Origin: Pocillopora verrucosa
Taxonomy: Eukaryota > Cnidaria > Anthozoa > Scleractinia > Pocilloporidae
Assembly (NCBI RefSeq): GCF_036669915.1
Contig: NC_089313.1
Span: 16,507,075 to 16,571,074, forward strand
DNA length: 64,000 nucleotides
Direction: 5' to 3'
Within the stretch, counting starts at the first letter, position 1. Each line of letters starts with the position of its first letter. The position numbers and the translations under genes are program-made. Below the pieces are notes generated by a model, which was given only the letters and a program-made list of their open reading frames with translations, was not told the DNA's origin and did not search any database. Shown here piece by piece: positions 11,481 through 21,543 of the stretch.

Positions 11481-14400
11481 ATGAGTTCTACCTCCCAGAA
11501 AAGCGGTGTGGTAGTTTGGGAGTGGGAGGAAAGACAGGGTCTCTGGATTCCTTACCAAGCAGATGTTGTTGAATACTTGGAAAAGAAGTATTTGAGGTTA
11601 AAGCAAAGGGTATCCAAAAAGTCCACCGTAAGTTTGGGAAAACACTTCTTTGGTTTACTCTCCTATGAAGTTGATCTTGTAAATATGGAACAGCAAAGAA
11701 CGGAAACAGGTGAGAGCTCACGTGGTATACTTGTTCTTTTAAAATTTCGCCAATTTCCTGAACGAAGGTTAACGAACCCAAGAGCTGCTCATCTCGGAAA
11801 CCGGAAGTAAATTGAAGCTCAGCTTACAAACTTTGGCTGAGTCACATAAAATTGTAATTTTGGATGAGACCCTTCACCCTTAAGTGCTGTCAGTACGGTG
11901 CAAAACGAAAGGAAAAAATGAGACATTAAGGGGGAGTGGGGGCAGATTATCATGGACAAGATGTTGTTCTGTTTGTTTACACACAAGACTTGGAACTATT
12001 CCTTTAAAGTGTGCCTCGCTTTCCATGAAGTTGGTAGAAATCTTCAGGCCAATTTCGAATGTGGAAGTTTCTAATGAATTATGTAATAACTTCCTCATAA
12101 AAATGGGAAATAGTTGTGGAACGAATTTTTGGTTTGCAGTTATTTAGTAGTGAAAGATTTTCCAACTTAAAAAGCCAAAAGACAAGATAGAGAAAGAGGC
12201 TTCCAGAGGAATTGTGTACAAGATCAAATGTAAAGATTGTAATTGTGTTTATGTTGGTCAGACATCATGCACACTAAAAGCATGCATGAAAGAACACAGA
12301 AAGGCTATAGCAACATTGGATGAAAACTCTTTGTTGGTCAAACACCATATGCTTCACAGTCACCAAATGGATTTGGAGACTGCTGAAATTGTTGACAGGT
12401 CATTGGCGTGGCAACAAAGACCAATTCTTGAACCTTGGCATTTCATGTGAGACAGAAACACTATAAACAAACACATAATGCTACCAAACATATACAATAA
12501 CATTAAGAATTTTTAGAGCCATTAAAAGTACCGTAGAGACTATTGTTACACTTAAAAATTCCTTCAAGATTTAGCTTTATCACACATCGTGGACATATAC
12601 CAAGCAGGACGCCGTTAGACATTTGCATTTTTATCTTTGCTGAAGAAGGCAACAGTAGTAGCTGAAAGGTTCAGAACAATATATTTTTTAGCCAGTGTCA
12701 ACTTTTTTTTATTCTTTTTATCAAAATTTTTATTCAGTAGTAATCATGATAAAATTATTTGAATGTAGGGGACTAAAGATGGCAGTCTTGTTGGTGATTT
12801 TAGCTGACTAATAGCTCTAATACACAGCTCTGCCCCCACAGTACCACCCCTAAACCAGAGGTTAAACCCTTCACACTGCAACATCAGTATCTTTTTTCTC
12901 TTATACTATACATTTCCTCTGGTACTGACAAGGAAAATTCATGTAGGTTGGCGATCATTTCCTTTAACCTTATGATCTTCATCAACAATTCAGCAGTATT
13001 ACTGTAAGGAGAAATTAGATGCTCGTCACTCTTAAGGTCTAAAAGGAGTTCAGACTAATACCCAATCCAAGGGGAGCAATAGTACTCTCAGTGGATCATG
13101 CCACAAAAACTGGGAAAAAGCCTTGGCAGTCACCTCATTCAACAATTCTATATATTTGAATTCCAGGGAGATTAAGAAAGGTCAGGAGAAATGTTTATCA
13201 AAGCAACTCAGTACCAGGATGTGGAATAAGATGGGAGTGGTATAATGATATAGTTTGGGTTGCATATGACATTCCAACATCAGAAGTAATTGAACAAGCA
13301 TACAAGTCTAATATGCCAACATTGGATTTGTCACACACACCTGTTGCAATTCCAAATTATGTGTACTTTCGAGGGCATATCATAAAACAGGTCAATAAAC
13401 ATACACATTTTGAAAGAGATGTGAAGAGATTAACACACCAGAAGTATCCAAAGGATACCCTGGCCTTGAAAACTACTGGGGCATCCACTAACAGCAGAGG
13501 GAATACCTTGACCTCCATGAATGGCCGGTCGGCCTCTAAGCATACCACACCTTCAAAATCCACTGTTTCAAGCACAAGACAAAGTGTGAAAACCAGTGGT
13601 ACTGTGAAGAGAATGAAGAAGATGAAAGTTGAAGATTCTCAAGGTAAAGAAATCAGCCTTTGCTATAATTTTTATTTTTTCACTTGATTTCTATGATTAC
13701 TTCCACCCAGGTTTTTGTGGAGTTGGGGCTAAGCCTAATGCATTAACCCTGTCAGTCTTGTGCTCTAAATTTCAATTCTCTATACTATCTCCTGTATATT
13801 TCGAAAGATTTTATTTCTGAGAATTTTGTGTTGAATCAGACAGTGTCTGCTCAAAACTTTATTGATTTGTAAGGAGAAATTCCGTTTTAGTCACACCAAA
13901 ATGTTGTGGGAGTTAATTAGTTAGTAAGCCCTCAGAGGACTTATTGATTTCCATTTACCTCTAAAGATGGGGGTTTATCAGTGGGGGTGGGAGCTGCACC
14001 TTATTTAAACCTCGTTGATGAGGGCATAAGTCCAAGAAATAGATGACTAATTGATGCAAGGATCAGTTACATGAAATACTCTAATGCCCCTTTCAGAAGG
14101 TTTATCTTTTTCCACAACCTCCTGACAGGAACTTATCAGAGTGTGGGGCTCTTAACCCTTTAACCGTTAAGGTCTGATTGTTAATTCTCCCCTCCAGCTG
14201 TTACACATTTCCTTGTAAATAAGTTATGAGAATTTGGTGTTTGATCAAGTTAACAACTTCTACCTGATATATTTGAGTATTCTCATAACCTGTTTGCTGG
14301 ATAGTGCATGGATATTGTAGGGAGAAGTTACTTGTTAATCACTTCTGGCAGTTAAACTCATAGATGGGAGCTAAAATGAAAGTAATTGACAATTACAGGG

Positions 14401-16563
14401 TTTGAGTACTACTCTTCATGGACACTTAAAGGTGGTGTGGGGTTATTTGAAAGTTTTTTACTTCTTTCTCCAGATGTTGGTGCAACAGCTGCGGATCCCC
14501 TTTCTGAATTCTGTAATGACTTAGCAACAGCTCCAGATGAGGTATTTAACAATTAGTTGTACTAGAGTGTAGCTGTTAATTTTTTCAACAATCTATTTGC
14601 CCATCCATTTTTGGTAGAATCCAATTTTCTTATCATTACTTTGCATTGAAGTTTAATTTTTTGTTTGGTAATACAGGTTTTCTTCTACTTTTTGTTATCT
14701 ACAGGATTGTGCTATTTGTTTTGAAAAGCTCTGCAATGTCTCCTCATTTGACGACGAAACTGAAGACAGTGGAAAAGCACAATCTTCAAATATCAAAGAG
14801 TTGAGCCAGTGCAAACATGCATTTCATGCCTCTTGTCTCCAAGCAATGTATGACAGTGGACCCAAAGTAAGATAGGGAGATATATCACTCACAGTGCTTC
14901 CATTTTATAGTTATATACTCCATTGTTTTTGAATTACAATTGGGAATAGTCTCTCTAGACCATTTTATTTTCTCTCTTTAACTAAGCCTAATTATGTCTG
15001 GTGCTTTCAATAAGACCCAGTACCTGCTAAAGCTCCTGCAGATATTCTTTTGTGAATTGCTGGGTATAAGTCAAATTTACAGAACCAAAAAAATTAATTA
15101 AGTAACAGAAAAAAATTGGCGGTCAATTTAGTATTGGAGTACACATCTTATTTATTTTCAAATTCTGAGGTCTTTGATTGTTTGATTTGTTCTGTTCACA
15201 GGTGGTTTTCTGTTTCTGCTTGTTTCATGTGTTCAAAAGGATCAATTGGTCAATGTTGAAGACTAATAAAGAGTGGCCAAACCAGTTAGATTTGTTGTCT
15301 GAGAACTGATTATGCCTTGTAAGTTTTTTTTTTTTTTTAATTTTTTTTAAACTTTTTTTTTTACCTTTAATCATAGGATGGAAGTCTGCAGTGCCCGACT
15401 TGTAAAGCAATTCACGGCATTAAACATGGTAATCAGCCTGAAGATGGTGTTATGGATGTCACTTACTCGCAAAGAAGCCTTCCAGGCCATGCTGACTGTG
15501 GAATGATCACAATTATATATGACTTCTGCAGTGGAATACAGGTATTATTATTATTATTATTTATTTTTTATTATTATTATTTTACCCCTTTTAATCTGTG
15601 ATTGTCTATTCATCTGGTCTTTCCTTGTGACAGTTTGTATTAACTTTTTAATCGAATTCCAATTTTCAATAATCATTGTCATCTTGGGAAATATCACAAC
15701 TGCCTGAAATGCAGGAAAATGCAGTTGGCCAAGATGTTTTAATCCTTTAACTACCATGAGTGACTAACACAGAATTTTTCCTTATAATGTCAATACAATA
15801 TCAAGTGGACAAGTGATGAGTGATGAGAATAAAGAAAAATATCAATTAGGGGATTAAAAGTTGATCCAATATTAAATTCTCCAAACTAACATCACAAGAG
15901 CTGTATTGCCGATGGTTAGGAGAATTACTAATGAGATATTGGGAGTTTAAAGGTTAATTTTGATTGGTTGGGAAAGTGGAGCAAATTTTTTAGAACAATC
16001 ACCAAATGAAGTAAAGAAAAACCAAAGACATTCCAAATTACTTTTGACACTCAATTGAAAATTGTTCCATATTTTTTATTGATTGTTTTGTTAATCATAG
16101 GGACCAGAACATCCTAATCCTGGGAAAACATACAGTGCAAGAGGATTCCCACGAACATGTTACTTGCCAGATAACGAGAAGGGGAAAAAGGTAGTTTGCC
16201 TAACATATTCATGCATGTGCTCTGTTGCAGTCTGTATACATCTGAAATATAACACTGGACCTGAAATAATGCAAAATGTGTCTTTAGAGAGCACTAGTTC
16301 AAATTTAATCAAATTGAAACTTTTTTGGACAGGTGTTAAAGCTCTTGAGGAAAGCTTGGAAAAGAAGATTAATTTTCACTATTGGTACTTCCTCGACAAC
16401 TGGAGAAGATGGTACAGTTGTTTGGAATGAAATCCACCACAAAACAGAACCATTTTCAAACCATATGGGACATGGCTTTCCAGACCCAAACTATCTGGAC
16501 AATGTTCTTGCAGAGCTGGCAGCACAGGGTGTCAAAGATGATGTAGAAGTCACTGTAATATAA
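11481..16563 (+). CDS. DTX: Deltex-family E3 ubiquitin ligase (WWE-WWE-RING-DTC)
   Basis: Deltex proteins are cytoplasmic RING E3 ligases that modulate Notch trafficking; WWE domains bind Notch ankyrin repeats or ADP-ribose, and the DTC domain binds ADP-ribose/NAD+. Seven exons (11481-11709, 13167-13643, 14474-14541, 14705-14866, 15377-15541, 16101-16190, 16333-16563) join in frame to 473 residues. WWE1 covers about residues 8-85 ([16 protein letters not shown]) and WWE2 about 90-165 ([15 protein letters not shown]). A short Ser/Thr-rich basic linker follows. The RING starts near residue 260 (CAICFEK, then CKHAFHASC and CPTCK), and the Deltex C-terminal domain covers about 335-473 ([41 protein letters not shown]). 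Two WWE domains place it with DTX1/2/4 rather than DTX3/3L; the exact orthologue is not decided. The ATG at 11481 was used because no earlier in-frame ATG exists. Human DTX1/2/4 are longer because their linker is longer. Confidence 0.95.
12180..12700 (+). mobile_element. Penelope-like retroelement remnant (GIY-YIG end), decayed
   Basis: Inside the first Deltex intron, a frame from about 12196 reads [20 protein letters not shown] and then a [10 protein letters not shown] block. The pattern VYKIKC...VYVGQTS...EHRKA is the GIY-YIG endonuclease carried at the C-terminus of Penelope-like elements. The frame runs to a TGA at 12448-12450 just after EPWHFM. Family-like sequence continues beyond it ([15 protein letters not shown]), so at least one premature stop breaks the domain. 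No reverse transcriptase is visible upstream, so this is a 5'-truncated, dead copy. Sequence near 12640-12690 (gctgaagaaggcaacagtag) resembles the element's 3' region. Confidence 0.72.
12862..13050 (-). repeat. MITE-like dispersed repeat, family B (reverse)
   Basis: A reverse-oriented copy of the repeat with TTAACCCTT-like ends, the string gaaattagatgctcgtcact near one end and catcagtat near the other. Lies in the first Deltex intron, just before exon 2. Same family as the copies at 16945, 45306, 48046, 53818 and 57757. Confidence 0.7.
14152..14360. repeat. MITE-like repeat with CCCTTTAAC ends, divergent copy
   Basis: About 210 bases in the second Deltex intron, starting ttaaccctttaaccgttaag and ending near ggcagttaaactcat. 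Length, terminal string and internal composition resemble repeat families A and B, but the interior differs. Probably a related family. Confidence 0.5.
15544..15586. repeat. ATT trinucleotide microsatellite
   Basis: Imperfect run of tta/att units immediately downstream of a Deltex splice donor (exon 5). Confidence 0.8.
15739..15957 (+). repeat. MITE-like dispersed repeat, family A
   Basis: Starts ttaatcctttaactaccatg, contains a gataagaataaagaaaaatatc-like core and ends gggagtttaaaggttaa. It is a close relative of the copies at 2471-2682 and 46092-46284. It lies in the Deltex intron after exon 5 and directly abuts a family C fragment. Confidence 0.75.
15955..16072. repeat. Family C repeat, right-hand fragment
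   Basis: Carries the family C terminal signature acttttgacactcaattgaa, preceded by gattggttgggaaagtgg. Only one end of the element is present. Confidence 0.6.
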
Positions 16564-17831
16564 TACTAAGTAACATACTACAAATTGTGTGTGTAGTCTT
16601 GTCAAACTTTGATTTTCTTAATATAAACAAATAATTGTTGTTGGAAAAATAGCTGTGTTCTGGTTATGAATCAATTTTTTCCCTCTGTTTTGTTTCTAAT
16701 ATTGTTATAACTATCGGTGATAGGTAATATATTAACTGATTTTGTAACCAATGTATGGGTAACAGGGTAAGTTAGTATCATCAACAGAATTGATAACAAA
16801 ATTGGCCTCTGTAAAGAGTTTTAAAGCTGTGAGATAGTTTTTAGTAATTTGGGTGGAATTAACCTTGGGGAAAAAACATAACTTTTGAGGGACAGAGATA
16901 GCCCACTCTTTTTGCAGGAAGTTAATGTTATAATTTTATTATGGTTTAACCCTTTCTATCTTAACATCAGTATACATATTCTCCATACCGTTCTTTATAC
17001 ATTTCCTATGGTGCTGACAAGGAGAATTTGTTTAACAATCAAAAGCTTCTACAGATGGAGATCATTTCATTTATTCCATGACCATACTGTTTGATTCAGG
17101 AGTGATATTGTAGGAAGAAATTAGATGCTAGTCACTCTTAGGTTTCAACAGTTTAACATCTTTGAAAACAATTTCATTTTATTTTTCTCTGATTTATAAT
17201 TATTAACATAATTGCAATATACGTAATGTGCTTTGAAAAATTTTTAAATCAATAAGGCATTAGAACCACAACATATAGTATTCCCTTTGTGACTGGTAAG
17301 AATGAAAAAGGATGTTTGTCTACTAATCATGACTACAGATTTGAGCCCTACTTTTTTGGTATTTTCTTAAAATGAATCAGTCATGCATATAGCACCTGGG
17401 AAAGATTGAGTAATTTATTTGAAGTAGGAAATAATAATTATAGTGGAAATAGGTAACAAACATAATACCTAATTGAAAAAACATATTGTCAAGTTTTACT
17501 ATATTGTGTCTTTTTTTCCCCTTGGAACACTATGGAAAACACTACATACCAAAGAAATAAAATTCTGGTTGAGACAATTTCAGTCATCAATTTTTTTTCT
17601 GAGGTGTATTCTCAATATCAGCTCAAAGGGACTGAGAAAGTCGGACCTTTTGAAAGGAAATACCTCTGGTTAAAACTTCATTTAAAAGACTAAAGAAAAC
17701 CAGTAGTGTACCACTCCAAAATAGAGTTGCAGATTAATTGATGCTCCTAATTTAAACATGGAAACTTAATTTTTTAATGGCCCTTTCGGTATTTCATTTT
17801 AAATGAAACCAACAATTGTGACGTGGAAAAG
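16564..17831. other. Convergent intergenic region, Deltex / ASPHD
   Basis: It holds the 3' flanks of two converging genes and one repeat (16945-17155). No coding sequence is recognisable; the short open frames here have no family features. Confidence 0.6.
16945..17155 (-). repeat. MITE-like dispersed repeat, family B (reverse)
   Basis: Reverse copy starting near ttaaccctttctatcttaac, containing aacatcagtatacatattct and ending with the mirror of the agtgactagcatctaatttc signature. Full-length or nearly so. Confidence 0.75.
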
Positions 17832-18809
17832 TTATGGTATGTCTGCAACGTGTGAACGCGGTGGGAACATGAATGCAAGTGCTTCCTTTTCCACTGCTGT
17901 GATCTCTGGATGCCATAGGTCTACCATGAGAACAACTCTTTCACTGTCCACGCCTTTGTGCCACGCTTCATGAAGAAAAGAATCGTCAAACAGCAAAAGT
18001 TCTCTTTCATTCCACATTCTTTCTTGGCCGTTCACACACAAGCGACAATTGTTCGGAACATAGAGAGGCAAATGACACCTTATCCTGCAATTTGTAGGGC
18101 CGTAGTGAGCAGTTATGTGTGTTCCAGCTCGAACAACTGAAAACAATGCATTACCAAATGAGCAACCTTCTATAATCAATTCTACGGATTCGATGATCTC
18201 TACGCTTAGCGGGCACTTCCTGCAGTTGTTAACAACTCTTTCCCCTTGATTTATCAAGTGATATACTAACCAGTCCCCTTCGGGTGTTGAATTCTTTACC
18301 CATCCCTCATCACTTGCGTTAAATCGGATTTGGTTGAATTCTGACCGTATCATTTCAAAGTTCTCGGAGCAGACCAAAGTTGTTAGTTGATCTGAGAGGA
18401 AGTCATGCCAAGGTCTGCCAGACAATCCGTATAGATAAAACACTGTGGGTTTTTGTGCAGATGAGAAATTATTCCTCTTCTTTTGTGTCCTGTTGTATTC
18501 GACTGCTTTGTACAGGCGATCAAGTTCACCCTTGTCCGATTTTACCCGTGCAAACTCGTCCAGTTTTGTCAACAATAGTTCAGCTGTTTCCGACGGCGAT
18601 TTTGTTAACTTGTGAGAGCATCGGAGGCATTCCGAAGATCGACAAAAATTTGTATCAACTAAGTTTGATATATGGCTATCCCTTTCGTAACTGAAAAATT
18701 TGGTCAAAATTGTTGCAGTAAATAGCACAGCTACAGCTACCAGTCCTTTAAAGATAAAATTGAATACAAAGGAAGAGATTTGCCAAAGATGCTCTTCTTC
18801 GTCCGCCAT
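17832..18809 (-). CDS. Aspartate beta-hydroxylase domain-containing membrane protein (ASPHD-like)
   Basis: Intronless, 325 residues. A short cytosolic N-terminus precedes a single hydrophobic segment (residues about 13-38, FKGLVAVAVLFTATILTKFF), the plan of a type II membrane protein of the secretory pathway. A Cys-rich linker (CRSSECLRCSHK) follows. The C-terminal half is the aspartyl/asparaginyl beta-hydroxylase fold of the Fe(II)/2-oxoglutarate superfamily: TAHYGPTNCRIRCHL holds the first iron-binding His and the co-substrate Arg, and DDSFLHEAWHKG holds the second His, followed by VDLWHPEIT. These key residues are present, so it is not obviously a dead enzyme. No TPR region as in full ASPH, so the closest match is ASPHD1/2. 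The start ATG is immediately before the hydrophobic segment. It is divergent from the F-box gene, 555 bases apart. Confidence 0.9.
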   Translation of the reverse strand: MADEEEHLWQISSFVFNFIFKGLVAVAVLFTATILTKFFSYERDSHISNLVDTNFCRSSECLRCSHKLTKSPSETAELLLTKLDEFARVKSDKGELDRLYKAVEYNRTQKKRNNFSSAQKPTVFYLYGLSGRPWHDFLSDQLTTLVCSENFEMIRSEFNQIRFNASDEGWVKNSTPEGDWLVYHLINQGERVVNNCRKCPLSVEIIESVELIIEGCSFGNALFSVVRAGTHITAHYGPTNCRIRCHLPLYVPNNCRLCVNGQERMWNERELLLFDDSFLHEAWHKGVDSERVVLMVDLWHPEITAVEKEALAFMFPPRSHVADIP

Positions 18810-19364
18810 GTTTTTTTTGAAAGAAGTGTAGTACCAGTCTCTTCGCTGAAATCAATTGACCAACGCAGTTACGCATTTGGCAAGTTAACATCACAACTCT
18901 TGCGATCTGTGGTTCCACATGTTTAAGATTTATTTCGATGGACCTTAAAATAAATGTGTGAGACCTTCCCTATTTTTTATAATCGCTCTGTAACAAAAGA
19001 TTCCTAATCGCAAGTATTTATCTTGCGCTCAACTGCTCAGTTTCTCCGTTTCTTTAACGGCGAGCGATTGGAAAGGCAGATCCAACCATTGAATTGGGAG
19101 GCCACTTATTGTCATCTCAAACTATGCGGTTAAGACTTGAAGTAAGTGCTTGTGCTCAGAGAAATATTCTCCAGTTGCAGCTGCCATAACCATCACAAAA
19201 TGTTATTACCTGTAACTCCCTAATTAGCAAAAAGCGCGCGCATTTAGGGTCATTTATTACGTCGTTAATAAGAAGCGAAATCTCCAATGATTTAGAGGTT
19301 GTCACCATGACATATTATCAACAATTTGTTTGACGGCGAGCTGAATTCGAGTTACTTTAAACCC
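18810..19364. promoter_or_regulatory. Divergent promoter region, ASPHD-like / FBXL-like
   Basis: These 555 bases lie between two divergent intronless genes and must hold both leaders and promoters. An out-of-frame ATG at 19306 opens a short upstream frame (MTYYQQFV, then stop), which could reduce translation from the F-box start if it is in the transcript. Confidence 0.45.
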
Positions 19365-20744
19365 ATGGATGAAGGTCATACGTCTTTTGTGCTCCATGAT
19401 ATGCCAGATTCCATAATATTACAGATATTCTGTCAATTTACGATCAAAGAACGCCTTTTGTTGCGACGAGTATGTTGGAGGTGGCACCACCTTTTGAAGG
19501 ACTACAGCGTGTGGAGGAGTATCGATCTTAGTGAGGACTGCTCCCTATCGAGTAAGGTCAATAAAACCATCCTGGAAGGTTGGATCACAGCCTGGGGTAA
19601 GACTATTCAGCATATGGATGTTAGCGACTGCAGGTGGCTTACAGATCTCGTTATTCAAAAAGTCGCGCAAAATTGTGCGAATCTCCGTGACTTAAACGTG
19701 GAAGGCTGCTTCCAAGTATCCGACACAGGAATGAACGCGATAGCCTCAAACTGCAAGCGCTTAAAGAAGCTAAACGTTTTTCTTAGCGGGGTGTCGGAAC
19801 AAGGTTTTGAGAGATTTTTAAAGCAGTGCCCAAACTTAGAGGATGTTAAGTTGGGGAGTAGAGGAAATTGCAATCGTATGATAGTGTCTGTGTGTAGTAG
19901 TGTGAAAGATTTAAAAGCAATCTCCATTCATGATGTTATCCCGTTTGACGAGGGCGAACCAGTGGTAGATGACCTTTCGCTGTGGAGGCTATGCACTTGT
20001 TTCCCAGGGTTGACAGCCATTGATCTTACGTGGTGTTGTTTCATCACTGATGATGCTTTATTTGCACTTCCGTTTTGCTGTCCAAATCTCAAGTCTCTCA
20101 CTTTTCGGGAATGTCATCAAATTTCAGACCGCGGAGTTCGTGCCGTGTTCCAAGTTTGCCATTTAACCTTGTCAAAAGTACACCTGGAACGTCTTTACAG
20201 CATCACAGACGTTCTTACTCTCTCACCGGAAGACCTTAAACCTTTTCCTAATCTGTCATACCTTAAACTGATCGACACATCTATTTCCGACATCGGCGTC
20301 GCGAAGATTGCCGAGAAAAGCCCGAACTTACAAACTCTCATTGTTGGAGAGCATTGTTTTAATCCATACAACATCCATGGTGGTTTTATTCCCACCATCG
20401 CAGAAACTTGTCAAAAGTTGAGACGATTCAAATTATATTCAGGAAGAATGAAGGACAATTATTTGATTGCTATTGGCGAAAATATACCTTTTATAACCGA
20501 CCTCTATCTCGGCGATTGTCGTGACTGTACATCTCAAGGGTTAGAGAGGATAATTTTGCGCTGCCGCTGGTTGCAAATATTGCACATTCTAAACTGTTCC
20601 CATGTAACCAATAAGACACTGGTTCTTATCTCGCGGAACTTGACGGATCTCAGAGAATTAGAGATTCTAAATTGTAGGAGTATCACCACATTAGATGTTC
20701 TAGGACTCAAACAAAAGTTACCAAGGTGCGACGTCCGGTATTAA
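19365..20744 (+). CDS. F-box / leucine-rich-repeat protein (FBXL-type)
   Basis: Intronless, 459 residues from the ATG at 19365 (MDEGHTSFVLHDMPDS). The frame is open for 13 codons further upstream but has no earlier ATG. The F-box lies at about residues 8-50 (LHDMPDSIILQIFCQF, then RRVCWRWHHLLKDYSVWRSI) and would bind SKP1 in an SCF ubiquitin ligase. About ten cysteine-containing LRRs follow (for example CANLRDLNVEGCFQVSDTGM, CPNLKSLTFRECHQISDRGV), forming the substrate-binding solenoid. The general plan is that of FBXL proteins such as FBXL2/20-like members, but no specific orthologue is evident. Substrate unknown. The lack of introns contrasts with the surrounding genes. Confidence 0.86.
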   Translation: MDEGHTSFVLHDMPDSIILQIFCQFTIKERLLLRRVCWRWHHLLKDYSVWRSIDLSEDCSLSSKVNKTILEGWITAWGKTIQHMDVSDCRWLTDLVIQKVAQNCANLRDLNVEGCFQVSDTGMNAIASNCKRLKKLNVFLSGVSEQGFERFLKQCPNLEDVKLGSRGNCNRMIVSVCSSVKDLKAISIHDVIPFDEGEPVVDDLSLWRLCTCFPGLTAIDLTWCCFITDDALFALPFCCPNLKSLTFRECHQISDRGVRAVFQVCHLTLSKVHLERLYSITDVLTLSPEDLKPFPNLSYLKLIDTSISDIGVAKIAEKSPNLQTLIVGEHCFNPYNIHGGFIPTIAETCQKLRRFKLYSGRMKDNYLIAIGENIPFITDLYLGDCRDCTSQGLERIILRCRWLQILHILNCSHVTNKTLVLISRNLTDLRELEILNCRSITTLDVLGLKQKLPRCDVRY

Positions 20745-21543
20745 CTGTGAGTGGATAGCACTAAACTCCAAAGATGAATGCTTCGTATTTGCCTCTTATT
20801 CATTCGAAGAAGATTTGCAAGGAAAATTTTGGGTTCCATCGAAGCATTCTTTGTCACCCAAGTTAGCACTCTTGTGTTGCGCGTGTGAGTGAAACAATAT
20901 CCTAATTCATCCAAGAAGCGGCCCAGAAGAGTTGTACGTCGATTACAGTGTGTGGAAGAGATATCGAGAATCATGTACCCTCAGATTTTCTGAGTTAATG
21001 CATTGTCATGGTAAACTACGAACAGTTTTCTAAGAGTAAATAAGAAGTGGCAAGATTTTCATCAGGGGTATGCGCCTTAAGTCTTTCTTTGTTCTAAAGA
21101 TATCACTTCCCTTTATATTGGAAGCAAACGACCCAATTTGAAAGACTTCATCGAACTAAAGTTATACTTCACTTCTATAATTAAACTTTTTTGGCGGTCT
21201 CAGTCTTAGTTACCGGACCGACCTCTACTATGTGGTTTTAAGAATGGACAGCTACTCCCAAGATCTGAAGCTGACTAATTCTCCATTCGGAAGTTCAATC
21301 GCTTTCTGTGGACCTTATTCAGGTATCAAATACAAGCAAGATATGTTTTCAATTATAATGACTTTAATTAAATATTTGCTTCCAATTCCACAATAAAAAA
21401 TATATTACAAATTTCTTTGAAATTGTCATATTTATAATTATTCTATAAATTATTCTGTTAAATATACAATGTACACACGAATTTCTCTATTCAGTCAAAA
21501 CACTCTTATCTCAAAGCTAAAACAGAAAAAGATGGAGAAAGGT
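20745..21543. other. Convergent intergenic region, FBXL-like / DAO-1
   Basis: Contains the 3' flanks of the two converging genes. The part next to DAO-1 is very AT-rich. No gene recognised. Confidence 0.55.
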
